A DNA stretch of 64,000 nucleotides. It comes from Thauera sp. GDN1 (GTDB taxonomy: Bacteria > Pseudomonadota > Gammaproteobacteria > Burkholderiales > Rhodocyclaceae). The position numbers and the translations under genes are program-made. The stretch lies in contig NZ_CP097870.1 in assembly GCF_029223545.1 (NCBI RefSeq), forward strand, positions 186,001 through 250,000, written 5' to 3'. The notes under the pieces are model-generated. The model worked only from the letters and a program-made list of their open reading frames with translations. It was not told where the DNA came from and did not search any database. This document shows, one piece after another, positions 9,143-17,959 of this stretch; within the stretch, counting starts at the first letter, position 1; the number at the start of each line of letters is the position of its first letter.

Positions 9143-9852
9143 GGCGTTTCCGCGTGCAGGGCCTGATCGAGCACGGATGCCGCGCTGCGCCAGCGCAACT
9201 CGCGCTCGGCGAGTTCGTAGTCGGCGAGCGTGAACAGCGCGCCGCCGATGTCGGCCGCCGCGTAGCCCATCAGGCTCAGGCGGGTGATGCGGCAGGGGAG
9301 CCGGGGCGCGGCGGCGAGGGCCTGGAAGCGGCGGGCGACCTCGGCGGTGGGCCAGACGTCGGCATACAGGCCGACGGTGACGTGCGGCACGTAGTCGCCC
9401 TGCGGGTGGGGGGCGTCGGCGTGCAGGCAGCGCCGGATGGTCGCGAGCGCGCCGCCGGCGTCGTGCACGCTGAGGAAGGGCGCGGACGAGAAGCTTTCCA
9501 GCCCGCCGATCTCGAGCGCGAAGGGGGCGGGTGCGGCGGCCTGCAGCGCGGCGAGCTGGGCGGCGATCAGGCGCTGGTCGAATTCGTCCGTGGCCGTGCT
9601 CGGCCCGGTCGCCGGGAAGCCGCACAGCGCCAGCGTGACGTGGGGCTGGCGCCGGTAGCCGTCGAGCAGCAGGCCGTCGAGCGCGCGCTGCGCCGCGGCC
9701 AGGCGCGCGCGCAGCGGCGGCGTGTCCACGTCGAGCGCCCACAGCAGGTAGTGCGGGCGGCCGCGATGCCATTCGTGGAAATCGCGGCGCTCGTTGCGCA
9801 GGGTGCGGACTTCGGCGAGAAAGCGTCGGCGCAGCAGGGCGGAGTCGGTCAT
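9139..9852 (-). CDS. 2'-5' RNA ligase / 2H phosphoesterase family protein
   Basis: A 237-residue protein with the two HxT motifs of the 2H superfamily, PHVTLAL (middle) and PHVTVGL (later), spaced as in ThpR/LigT proteins. These enzymes act on RNA 2',5' linkages or hydrolyse 2',3'-cyclic phosphates. First gene of the operon with the two chromate transporter genes, an unusual partner for which no functional link is evident. The start at the ATG at 9852 is the first Met before the conserved core. Confidence 0.8.
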   Translation of the reverse strand: MTDSALLRRRFLAEVRTLRNERRDFHEWHRGRPHYLLWALDVDTPPLRARLAAAQRALDGLLLDGYRRQPHVTLALCGFPATGPSTATDEFDQRLIAAQLAALQAAAPAPFALEIGGLESFSSAPFLSVHDAGGALATIRRCLHADAPHPQGDYVPHVTVGLYADVWPTAEVARRFQALAAAPRLPCRITRLSLMGYAAADIGGALFTLADYELAERELRWRSAASVLDQALHAETP

Positions 9853-9966
9853 GCGGCAGGGCGCCAGGCGGACGGAGGCAGTCGGGAGAAGGTGGAGGGG
9901 AGGCGGCGGAGCGTTGCCGGCAGCTAGAATGAAGGTGTGATTGTCACGTAAAAAGCCGCTGCCCGC

Positions 9967-10872
9967 ATGTCCGCCCAGACCGCCTCCGCCCCTGTCCACA
10001 AACCCTCCTTGACCGAGCAGCTGCCGGTGTGCGGCCTGAGCTACACCGTGCGCCGCTGGGGGCCGGCCGATGCGCCGGCGCTGTTCCTGCTGCACGGCTG
10101 GATGGATTCCTCGCCCACCTTCCAGTTCGTCGTCGACGCGCTGCGCGGCGACTGGCAGGTGATCGCCCCCGATTGGCGCGGTTTCGGCGGCAGCACCTGG
10201 TTCGGCCATCCCTACTGGTTCCCCGACTACTACGCCGACCTCGAGGTGCTGCTCGACCATTACGCCCCGCATGGGCCGGTGCGCCTGGTCGGCCACAGCA
10301 TGGGGGCGGCGGTGGCCGGGGTCTATGCCGGGCTGCGTCCCGAACGCGTCTCGCACCTGGTGATGATGGATTTCCTCGGCCTCAAGCCACCGGCCGAGGC
10401 GGACTCGCCCATGCTGCTGCGCAAGTGGCTGGACGCCCAGGCCACGCCGCCCCGCCTTCCCACACACGCCGACCACGCCGCCTTCGCGCGCCGGCTGCGC
10501 ACGGTGAACCCCCGCCTGACGCCGGCGCGCGCCGACTTCCTCGCCCGCCACGTCGGCCGCGTCGGCGCCGACGGCCGGGTGGAGATGGCCTGCGATCCCT
10601 GGCACAAGGTGCCCTCGCCCTTCGTCTATCGCATCGAGGACGTGATGGCGTGCTGGCGCCAGGTGCGGGCGCCGACGCTGATGTTGTTCGCCGAGCACGG
10701 CTACGTGAACGAGCGCTTCGGCGACGATGCGCACGCGCTGCAGCGCCGGCTGGACTGCTTCGTCGAGCGGCGCGTGGTGACGATCGCCGATGCCGGCCAC
10801 AACCTGCAGCACGACCAGCCCGAGCAGGTGGCGGCCGCGCTGGAGGATTTCCTGCGCACGGGGGCGGCATGA
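9967..10872 (+). CDS. Alpha/beta hydrolase
   Basis: A 301-residue alpha/beta hydrolase fold protein. The oxyanion region reads LFLLHGWMDS, the nucleophile elbow GHSMGAAVAG contains the catalytic serine, and the catalytic histidine lies in DAGHNLQHDQPE near the end. No signal peptide is seen, so it is cytoplasmic. Its stop overlaps the next start (ATGA), coupling it to the FIST protein. The substrate is unknown. Confidence 0.9.
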   Translation: MSAQTASAPVHKPSLTEQLPVCGLSYTVRRWGPADAPALFLLHGWMDSSPTFQFVVDALRGDWQVIAPDWRGFGGSTWFGHPYWFPDYYADLEVLLDHYAPHGPVRLVGHSMGAAVAGVYAGLRPERVSHLVMMDFLGLKPPAEADSPMLLRKWLDAQATPPRLPTHADHAAFARRLRTVNPRLTPARADFLARHVGRVGADGRVEMACDPWHKVPSPFVYRIEDVMACWRQVRAPTLMLFAEHGYVNERFGDDAHALQRRLDCFVERRVVTIADAGHNLQHDQPEQVAAALEDFLRTGAA

Positions 10873-12065
10873 ACCCGATCCGCTTCGCCGCCGCCCACGC
10901 CGCCCACCGCGACTGGCGGGTGGCGCTGCACCGTGCGCTCGACGACATGCTGCACGACGCACGCGTCGCCACCGCCCATGCCGCCGGCAGCGGCGAGGTG
11001 CCGGCGGAGTACACGCTCGGCCTGTGCTACCTGACCGACGCCTTCGCCGACGAGGCCGAGGCGATCCTCGCCGAGCTCCGGCACCGCCTGCCGGGCGTGC
11101 ACTGGGTGGGCACGGTGGGCGTCGGCGTTGCCGCCACCGGTGCCGAGCATTTCGACCAGCCCGCGCTCGCGCTGATGCTGGCGCCGCTGCCGCGCGGCGC
11201 GTTCCGCGTGTTCTCCGGCCGCCAGCCGCTGCGCGCCGACAGCGAGGACTTCCATCCCCATGCCGCGCTGGTGCATGCCGACGGGCGCACCCCCGACCTG
11301 CAGGAGCTGCTGCCGGAGCTGGCCGCGCGCACCGCCAGCGGCTACCTGTTCGGCGGCCTCAGCGCCTCGCGCGGGCGCAGCGTGCAGATCGCCGACGCGG
11401 TGTTCGACGGCGGCGGGCTGTCGGGCGTCGCCTTCTCCGCCGAGGTCGGCATCCTGTCGCGCGTCACCCAGGGCTGCCAGCCGATCGGGCCGCGGCGCAT
11501 CGTCAGCCGTGCGCAGGACAACATCGTCGTCACGCTCGACGGCCTGCCCGCGCTCGACTGCGCGCTCGAAGACCTCGGCCTGCCGCCGGACATGGCGCTG
11601 GAGCCGCTGGCCGAGGCGCTGTCGAGCACGCTGGTCGGGCTGCATCCGGGCGAGGACTTCGACATCGTCGCGCCTGCGGCTTTCGGCGCCGACATGCTGG
11701 TGCGCAACATCATCGGCCTCGATCCGCGCGCCGGCGTGGTGGCGATCGGCGATACGGTCGACCAGGGCGCGTGGCTGATCTTCTGCCGCCGCGACCCCGA
11801 GGCCGCGCTCGCCGACCTGCGCCGCATCGCACGCGAGATCCGCGACGAGCTGGCAGCGAGCGGCGGCGTGGCGCTCGGCGCGGTGTATGTGAGCTGCTCC
11901 GGCCGCGGCGGCGCCCATTTCGGCCGGCCGGCGGCCGAGCTCGCGACCATCCGCGACGTGATCGGCGACGTGCCGCTGGTCGGCTTCTTCGCCGGCGGCG
12001 AGATCGCGCACAGCCGGCTGTACGGCTACACCGGCGTGCTGACCGTGTTCGCCGCGCCGCGCTGA
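10869..12065 (+). CDS. FIST domain (FIST N plus FIST C) sensory protein
   Basis: A 398-residue protein with a FIST_N domain (from about residue 40, LGLCYLTDAF onwards) and a FIST_C domain (late part, YVSCSGRGG through VPLVGFFAGGEI). FIST domains are predicted small-ligand sensors, perhaps for amino acids, usually fused to or encoded beside signalling proteins. Here the protein stands alone, coupled to an alpha/beta hydrolase and facing a convergent c-di-GMP gene. Confidence 0.85.
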   Translation: MNPIRFAAAHAAHRDWRVALHRALDDMLHDARVATAHAAGSGEVPAEYTLGLCYLTDAFADEAEAILAELRHRLPGVHWVGTVGVGVAATGAEHFDQPALALMLAPLPRGAFRVFSGRQPLRADSEDFHPHAALVHADGRTPDLQELLPELAARTASGYLFGGLSASRGRSVQIADAVFDGGGLSGVAFSAEVGILSRVTQGCQPIGPRRIVSRAQDNIVVTLDGLPALDCALEDLGLPPDMALEPLAEALSSTLVGLHPGEDFDIVAPAAFGADMLVRNIIGLDPRAGVVAIGDTVDQGAWLIFCRRDPEAALADLRRIAREIRDELAASGGVALGAVYVSCSGRGGAHFGRPAAELATIRDVIGDVPLVGFFAGGEIAHSRLYGYTGVLTVFAAPR

Positions 12066-12124
12066 GCGGCCGCGGCGGTGCCCGCGCCGAGGCGCCGCGC
12101 GCGTTCCGGTCGAAGGGTGCGCGC

Positions 12125-14779
12125 TCAGCCGAGGCGGGCGCGGATCGCGTCGGCCGGCACCGGGCGGCCGAGCAGGTAGCCCTGGTATTCGTCGCAGTGC
12201 GCGGCGCTCAGATGGCGGAGCTGGTCCTCGGTCTCCACGCCCTCGGCGATCACGGCCAGCCCCAGGTTGCGCGCCATGGCGAGGATGGTGGCGACGATCG
12301 CGGTGTCGTCATGGTCGGCCGGTACGCCCTCGACGAAGCTGCGGTCGATCTTGAGGCGGTCCACCGGCAGGCGCTTGAGGTAGCTCAGCGAGGAATAGCC
12401 GGTGCCGAAATCGTCGATCGCCAGCGTGACGCCGAGCCCCTTGAGTTTGCGCAGGGTGTCGATGCAGTGGTCGACGCGCTTGAGGATGTGCCCCTCGGTG
12501 ATCTCGAGCTCGAGCAGCCGCGGCGACAGGCCGGAGCGGTCGAGCGCATCGCGCACCGCGTCCACCAGGCCGTCGGTGGAGATCTGCTGGCCCGACAGGT
12601 TCACCGCCACGCGCACCGGCCGGCCCTCGCGCTCCCAGGCGCGCGCCTGGGCGCAGGCGGTGTTCAGCACCCATTCCCCGATCGGGCGGATGAGGCCGAT
12701 CTCCTCGGCGAGCGGGATGAAGCGGTCCGGCATGATCGTGCCGCGCCCGGGGTGCTCCCAGCGCACCAGCGCCTCCACGCCGACGAGCGCACCGCTGCGG
12801 CAGGCGGCCTGCGGCTGGTAGAGCAGGCGCAGCTCGCCGCGCTCGACGGCGTGGCGCAGGCCGTGTTCGAGCTCGAAGCGCTCGCGACTGCGGCTGGCCT
12901 GTTCGCGGGTGTGGAAGCGGAAGGTGTTGCGACCGGCGTCCTTGGCGCGGTACATCGCCGAGTCCGCACAGCGCACCAGGGCTTCGATGGTGTCGCCGTC
13001 CTGCGGGAACAGGCTGATGCCGATGCTGCCGCCGATGAAGAGCTCGTGTCCGTCCAGTAGCACCGGCTGCTGCATCGCCTGCAGCAGCTTGCGCGCGACG
13101 CGCTCGGCGTCCTCGGGGCCGGCGAGGCCCTCGACCAGCACGACGAACTCGTCGCCGCCGAGGCGGGCGAGCGTGTCGCCTTCGCGCAGTACCGTGTGCA
13201 GGCGCTGGGCGACCGCCTGCAGCAGACGGTCGCCCAGCGGGTGCCCGAGGGTGTCGTTGACGTACTTGAAGCGATCGAGGTCGATGAACAGCAGCGCCAG
13301 GGGCTGGCCGCTGCGGCGCGCACGATCCATCGCCACGCCGAGGCGGTCGTTGAGCAGGGTGCGATTGGGCAGATTGGTGAGCGCGTCGTGGTGGGCGAGG
13401 TGGCGGATGCGTTCCTCGGCCACGCGCTGCGCGCTGATGTCGCTGAACATGCCGATGTAGTGACGGACGCCGCCGTCGGCGGCGCGCACCGCGGTGATGC
13501 TCTGCCAGGCCGGAAAGCGTCCGCCGTCGGCACGCAACAGCTCGCCTTCCCCCTGCCACTCGCCGCTGCGCCCGATGCCGGCGCGGATCTCGGCGCCGAT
13601 CCGGTCGGCCTGCTCCGGGCCGTGGAGTGCTTCGCAGAAGCTGCGTCCGCGCAGGGTGGCGAGCGGAAAGCCGGTCATCGTGGTGCACGCGCGGTTGGCA
13701 TCGACGATGCGGTGCGCGGTGTCCATGATCACGATGCCTTGCGGGCTGCCCTCGAACACGCTGGCGGCGAGACGCTGCTTCTCGCTGAGTTCGAGCAGGT
13801 GCCGCGACTGCTCCAGCGCGCGCTGCGTGAGCGGTCGCATGGCGCGCGCGGTGAGCAGCGCACCGAGCAGCACCAGCGCGGCGATGGTGGCGAGCGGAAA
13901 CAGCAGCTGGGTGCGGACCGGCTGGGCGAACTCGCCCGCCGGCGTGACCAGCGCATAGACCCAGCCCGGCGCTTCCTCGAGCTCGAGCGCGAAGACGACG
14001 TGCTCGCCCGCCGCGCCGTCGCGGCGCACCCGCCCCGGCTCACCCTCCAGCGCGAGGCGCATCGATGCCGGGAGCGCGGCAACCGAGGGCAGGATCGCGA
14101 CCGTCCCCGCCTGCGCCAGCCACGCCATCGCGATGCCGGTGGGCTGGTGGTGGAGCACCTGGCTCGCTGCGGGGTAGGCCGTCCGCACCGGGTCCATCGA
14201 CAGCATGTCCTCCAGCGGCTGGAGGTCGAAGGCGAGCACGTCGCTGCCGATCCACTCGCCCTCGCGCGACAGGATCGGTGCGCCGACCAGCAGGTGATGC
14301 CCATGCTCGGTGGCGAAGGGGCCGACGAAGCGTACGCCGCTGCTGCCGTTGGCGGGCAATGCCGCGGACGCCCGTGGCAGGGGCAGGCCGAGCTCGAGCA
14401 CCGGCTTGCCATCGCGATCGAAGCGCACCATGCCGGCAATCTGGCCTGCATGGTCGAGGGCATCGCGGATGCGCGGCGCGCAAAAGTCCACCAGCTCGAC
14501 GAGGTCGATTTCCCGGCGATTGTAGGCTTCGAGCTTGTCGCGCACCGCGCTGCGGCTGGCGATCTGGCGTGCGATGTCGGCACTCTTGGCGAGGAACTGT
14601 CCCGCCGCGCGCGCCTCGCCGCGCGCGGCGTCGGCGAGCGCACGTTCGGCGAGCGCGTGCGCATGGCGGTACATCGGCACCGCGGTCGCGAGCGCGACGA
14701 GGAGGCCGGTCAGCAGGATGCCGATGAGGGCGAAGGACTGAATCCGCTGCTGCAGGCGCGCGCTCTGGGCGAGGGGCAT
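12125..14779 (-). CDS. PAS-GGDEF-EAL protein with periplasmic sensor domain
   Basis: An 884-residue c-di-GMP turnover protein. The order is: a transmembrane segment (about 15-35), a periplasmic sensor region of about 250 residues, a second transmembrane segment (about 285-310), a PAS domain (about 345-460) and a GGDEF domain whose active site reads RLGGDEFVV. An EAL domain follows (VEALVRWEHP, later [17 protein letters not shown]). Both catalytic motifs are intact, so it could make or break c-di-GMP; such dual proteins usually favour one activity. The long sensor region suggests an external cue. Confidence 0.9.
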   Translation of the reverse strand: MPLAQSARLQQRIQSFALIGILLTGLLVALATAVPMYRHAHALAERALADAARGEARAAGQFLAKSADIARQIASRSAVRDKLEAYNRREIDLVELVDFCAPRIRDALDHAGQIAGMVRFDRDGKPVLELGLPLPRASAALPANGSSGVRFVGPFATEHGHHLLVGAPILSREGEWIGSDVLAFDLQPLEDMLSMDPVRTAYPAASQVLHHQPTGIAMAWLAQAGTVAILPSVAALPASMRLALEGEPGRVRRDGAAGEHVVFALELEEAPGWVYALVTPAGEFAQPVRTQLLFPLATIAALVLLGALLTARAMRPLTQRALEQSRHLLELSEKQRLAASVFEGSPQGIVIMDTAHRIVDANRACTTMTGFPLATLRGRSFCEALHGPEQADRIGAEIRAGIGRSGEWQGEGELLRADGGRFPAWQSITAVRAADGGVRHYIGMFSDISAQRVAEERIRHLAHHDALTNLPNRTLLNDRLGVAMDRARRSGQPLALLFIDLDRFKYVNDTLGHPLGDRLLQAVAQRLHTVLREGDTLARLGGDEFVVLVEGLAGPEDAERVARKLLQAMQQPVLLDGHELFIGGSIGISLFPQDGDTIEALVRCADSAMYRAKDAGRNTFRFHTREQASRSRERFELEHGLRHAVERGELRLLYQPQAACRSGALVGVEALVRWEHPGRGTIMPDRFIPLAEEIGLIRPIGEWVLNTACAQARAWEREGRPVRVAVNLSGQQISTDGLVDAVRDALDRSGLSPRLLELEITEGHILKRVDHCIDTLRKLKGLGVTLAIDDFGTGYSSLSYLKRLPVDRLKIDRSFVEGVPADHDDTAIVATILAMARNLGLAVIAEGVETEDQLRHLSAAHCDEYQGYLLGRPVPADAIRARLG

Positions 14780-14867
14780 GCGTATGACTCTGGGTTCTTC
14801 TGGAGGACCCTCATGCTGCCACGATCATCCTGCCCTGCACATCCTTGCCCTTGTCCCCGGCGCCTGC

Positions 14868-16193
14868 TCAGCCGAGCCAGCGCGCCACCCGGGCGCCGAC
14901 GTCCACGCGTGCGCGCAGGCGCGCCGCGAGCAGGTACAGTCCGCCCAGCTTGCGGTGCAGGAACAGCGCGTCGGCCGGCGGCGTGTGCCGGAAATCGCGC
15001 TCCATGCCGAGCTTCAGCCCGGCGTCGCGCAGGCGCACGGCGAGGTCGCTGGCGCCGAAGTCGTAGGCGCCGGGGTGGCGCAGGGGCTCGCAGGCGATCC
15101 GGAACAGGTCGATCACCGCCTCGCGCTGGTGGGCGTGGATGTCGTCGCGGAAGTAGCCGATCGCCTGCGCGGCCTCGCCCATCGCCGTGCGGTCGCCGCG
15201 GATGCTGGCGGCCATCAGGCGGCGGTAGGCCTCGACCACGGCGTCCGGATAGGCGCGGGTGGCGCCGAAGTCGAGCAGCACCAGGCGGCCCGTCTCCGGC
15301 TCGAAGCGGTAGTTGGCGAAGTTGGGGTCGGTCTGGACCAGGCGGAACTCGAACAGCTCGCGGAACAGCAGGCCGATCAGCAGGCTCGCCACGCGGTCGC
15401 GCAGCGCCTGGTCGGCCGCCTGCGGGTCGGCGAGCGATTCCACCGCCACGCCCTCCACCCAGCTCATCGCCAGGATGTCGCTGCGGGTCAGCGCCGCCAC
15501 CGGCTGCGGCAGCACGAAGTCCCCGGCGCCGGCGAGCAGGGTGGCGAAGCGCTGCAGGTTGTCGGCCTCGCGCCGGTAGTCGGCCTCCTCGTGCAGCTGG
15601 CGCTTGGCCTCGTCGAGCAAGGGCGCCAGATCCAGCCCCTTCGGCAGCAGGCCGGAGACGCGCAGCAGGGTGGCCACGTTGTCCACGTCGCTGTCGATGC
15701 TGCGGCGCACGCCGGGATATTGCAGCTTGATCGCCAGCTCCTGGCCGTCGCCGGTGCGCGCCCGATGCACCTGGCCGATCGAGGCCGCCGCGCAGGGGGT
15801 GAAGGAGAAGCGCTCGAAGCCCTGCTCCCAGCCCGGGCCCCAGTGCGTCTGCAGCACCTCCACCACCTGGCTCATCGGCATCGAGCGCGCGTCCGCGCGC
15901 AGGCGGGCGAGGATGTCGGCGAGCTCGGGCGGCAGCAGGCTGCCGGCGTCCATCGACATCAGCTGGCCGACCTTCATCGCCGCGCCGCGCAGCTGCGCGA
16001 GCTGGTCGGCGACGCGGCGGGCGTTGGCCGGGGTCAGCACCAGCTCGCTGACCCTGGGGCGCTTGCCGGCGGCGAGCTGGCGCGCGCCTTCGGCCAGCAT
16101 GCCGCCGGCGACCCCGGTGGCGAGCGAGCCCAGGCGGGCGAGGCGGGACAGGCGGCCGCCGGGGACGGCGGTGGCGCGGGCTTCGGTGTCCAT
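14868..16193 (-). CDS. AarF/UbiB (ABC1) family atypical kinase
   Basis: A 441-residue protein with the ABC1 kinase signatures in order: a KxGQ motif (AAMKVGQLMSM), an alanine-rich loop (AAASIGQVH), the lysine strand AIKLQYPG, a catalytic-loop-like QTDPNFANY and DFGATRAY. Family members support ubiquinone synthesis or lipid handling. UbiB itself is usually longer with a C-terminal membrane helix, so this is an additional paralogue of the ADCK-like group. The start is the ATG at 16193, giving MDTEARATAV. Confidence 0.85.
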   Translation of the reverse strand: MDTEARATAVPGGRLSRLARLGSLATGVAGGMLAEGARQLAAGKRPRVSELVLTPANARRVADQLAQLRGAAMKVGQLMSMDAGSLLPPELADILARLRADARSMPMSQVVEVLQTHWGPGWEQGFERFSFTPCAAASIGQVHRARTGDGQELAIKLQYPGVRRSIDSDVDNVATLLRVSGLLPKGLDLAPLLDEAKRQLHEEADYRREADNLQRFATLLAGAGDFVLPQPVAALTRSDILAMSWVEGVAVESLADPQAADQALRDRVASLLIGLLFRELFEFRLVQTDPNFANYRFEPETGRLVLLDFGATRAYPDAVVEAYRRLMAASIRGDRTAMGEAAQAIGYFRDDIHAHQREAVIDLFRIACEPLRHPGAYDFGASDLAVRLRDAGLKLGMERDFRHTPPADALFLHRKLGGLYLLAARLRARVDVGARVARWLG

Positions 16194-16231
16194 GCGGCGG
16201 CGCTCCTGGATGGAGTCGTGGGAGGTGCGCT

Positions 16232-16693
16232 TCAGTAGGGCAGCGTCACGAAGGCACCGGCGATCAGGCTGATGCAGGCGACCGCCGTCAGCCGCAGGCG
16301 CAGCGGCAGGTACCAGGCCGGCAGCTCGGCGTGGCGGGCGAGGCGGCGGTCCTGGAGGTAGTGCAGCACGAAGCCGGTCACCAGCAGCGCGGCGGCTTCC
16401 ATCGGCACCAGCAGCAGCGCCGGCCAGGCGATCAGGGAGGGCACCACGCTCCACAGCATCGTGCGCCGACGGCGGGCGTCGTCGAGGCCGGGCAGCGCCA
16501 TCGCGAAGCCCCAGTGCAGCGCGCACACGAAGCTGAGGATCACCGCGCCGTAGGCGTAGAGCGCATCGCTCCAGGTGTAGCCATGGTGGCCGTCGAGCAG
16601 GCTGGCCGGGGCGAGCACCACGAAGGGGATCAGGCCGGCATAGCCGAGCCGGCGGGCGGTATTGCGGAGGGGATCGGGCAGGCTGGGGTTCAT
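16232..16693 (-). CDS. DUF3429 family membrane protein
   Basis: A small integral membrane protein of 153 residues with about four to five hydrophobic segments, matching DUF3429 (GLIPFVVLA, SFVCALHWGFAM). Its function is unknown. The start chosen, the ATG at 16693, fits the family's usual N-terminus. A second in-frame ATG at 16747 would add 18 residues; neither has a clear ribosome binding site. It is divergent from the light-damage operon. Confidence 0.7.
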   Translation of the reverse strand: MNPSLPDPLRNTARRLGYAGLIPFVVLAPASLLDGHHGYTWSDALYAYGAVILSFVCALHWGFAMALPGLDDARRRRTMLWSVVPSLIAWPALLLVPMEAAALLVTGFVLHYLQDRRLARHAELPAWYLPLRLRLTAVACISLIAGAFVTLPY

Positions 16694-16772
16694 CGCGGTG
16701 GCGGCGTCGATCGGCGTGTCGGGTGGGTTGAATGTCCAGGACGCCATGCGCTGGCATTCGGCATGTGTGCTG

Positions 16773-16786
16773 GACAAGATGTTGTC
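16773..16786. promoter_or_regulatory. Inverted repeat GACAA-GATG-TTGTC in the divergent promoter region
   Basis: Five-base arms (16773-16777 and 16782-16786) around four bases. The arms resemble the half-sites of the stronger palindrome 45 bases to the right, so both may bind the same regulator. It lies on the DUF3429 side. Confidence 0.45.
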
Positions 16787-16816
16787 TTGAAGCTGAATGC
16801 TAGTAATCCGAATCTT

Positions 16817-16843
16817 TTTTGTCCAGGACAAAAGAGGTATATT
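16817..16843 (+). promoter_or_regulatory. Operator palindrome and -10 box of the photolyase operon
   Basis: TTTTGTCC-A-GGACAAAA (16817-16833) is a perfect 17-base palindrome. A -10 like TATATT follows at 16838-16843, so the palindrome fills the -35/-10 spacer. That is where MerR-family regulators bind. Light-responsive LitR/CarH proteins of that family often control photolyase operons; none is encoded nearby, so the identity of the regulator is inferred. Confidence 0.6.
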
Positions 16844-16904
16844 CCGATCGATCCGAGTCGATCCCCGTCCGCGCTGCGGACTCCTGCCTGCGAGGGATGC
16901 AGCC

Positions 16905-17909
16905 ATGAATCCTCCTCTCCACTACGCCGTCGTCGGTGCCGGCATCGCCGGCCTGAGTTGCGCGCGGGCGCTCGCCGAAGCCGGCGTGCGCGTCACCGTC
17001 CTCGACAAGAGCCGCGGCCCCGCCGGCCGCATGAGCACTCGCCGCGGCGAAGGCTGGGCCTGCGATCACGGCGCGCAGTATTTCACCGCGCGCGATCCGC
17101 GCTTCCAGGCCGAAGTCGCGCGCTGGCTGGAGGCGGGGGTGGCGGCGCGCTGGCAGCCGCGGCTGACGGTGTTCGGGGCGGACGGCCGCCGCGAGGCGGT
17201 GGGCGAGGCGGGCGCGGCGCTGGTCCGCCATGTCGGCACCCCGCGCATGACCGCACCGGCGCGCCATCTGGCCGAAGGCCTGGACCTGCGCCTGCAGGCC
17301 ACGGTCAATGCGCTCCACAGCTACGAGCACGGCTGGGAGCTCGCCACCGCCGAGCACGGCCTGCTGCCCGAGGCCTTCGACGGCGTGCTGCTCGCGGTGC
17401 CGGCGCCGCAGGCGGTGCCGCTGCTGCAGCCGCTGGCGCCCGAGCTCGCCGCGATCGCGGGTGCGGCGCGCATGCAGGGCTGCTGGACGCTGATGGCGCG
17501 CTTCGACGCGCCGCTCGCGCTCGATTTCGACGCCGCCTTCGTCAACAGCGGCCCCTTGCGCTGGATCGCGCGCGACACCAGCAAGCCCGGGCGCGCGGGC
17601 ATGGAGACCTGGACCCTGCACGCGAGCGCCGAGTGGAGCGAAGCCCACATCGAGGACACGCCGGAGCGGGTGGCGAGCGCGCTGATCGCCGCCTTCCGGG
17701 CGCTGGGCGGCGAGGTGCCGGTGGTGTGGTCGGCGCACCGCTGGCGCTACGCGATCACCGCGTCCGCGGTCGAGGAGGGCTACGTCTGGCGGGCCGAGGA
17801 CCGCATCGGGCTATGCGGCGACTGGCTGCACGGCGGCCGCGTCGAGGGCGCCTGGCTCAGCGGCCATGCGCTTGCGCACTGCGTGCTGGCGGAGATGGCC
17901 CTGGCCTGA
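16905..17909 (+). CDS. FAD-dependent oxidoreductase (renalase/amine oxidase-like) of the photolyase operon
   Basis: A 334-residue flavoprotein. A dinucleotide-binding N-terminus reads VVGAGIAGLSCARALAEAG, followed by LDKSRGPAGRMSTRRGE and CDHGAQYFTARD, a signature of the renalase-like NAD(P)/FAD oxidoreductases frequently encoded with photolyases. The C-terminus has the second FAD-binding segment (GLCGDWLHGGRVEGAWLSG). The start at 16905 has a GAGGG ribosome site. First gene of the operon downstream of the palindromic operator. Its substrate is unknown. Confidence 0.88.
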   Translation: MNPPLHYAVVGAGIAGLSCARALAEAGVRVTVLDKSRGPAGRMSTRRGEGWACDHGAQYFTARDPRFQAEVARWLEAGVAARWQPRLTVFGADGRREAVGEAGAALVRHVGTPRMTAPARHLAEGLDLRLQATVNALHSYEHGWELATAEHGLLPEAFDGVLLAVPAPQAVPLLQPLAPELAAIAGAARMQGCWTLMARFDAPLALDFDAAFVNSGPLRWIARDTSKPGRAGMETWTLHASAEWSEAHIEDTPERVASALIAAFRALGGEVPVVWSAHRWRYAITASAVEEGYVWRAEDRIGLCGDWLHGGRVEGAWLSGHALAHCVLAEMALA

Positions 17910-17959
17910 CTCGGGTCGGTGAGGCTGACGGCACTGCCCGCGGGCTGCAGGAGCAGCGG

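Noticed and set aside
9853..9966. GTGATTGTCAC as a CRP/FNR site in the divergent 2H ligase/hydrolase gap
   Set aside because: The arms are only four bases with the wrong spacing for CRP or FNR; chance is likely.
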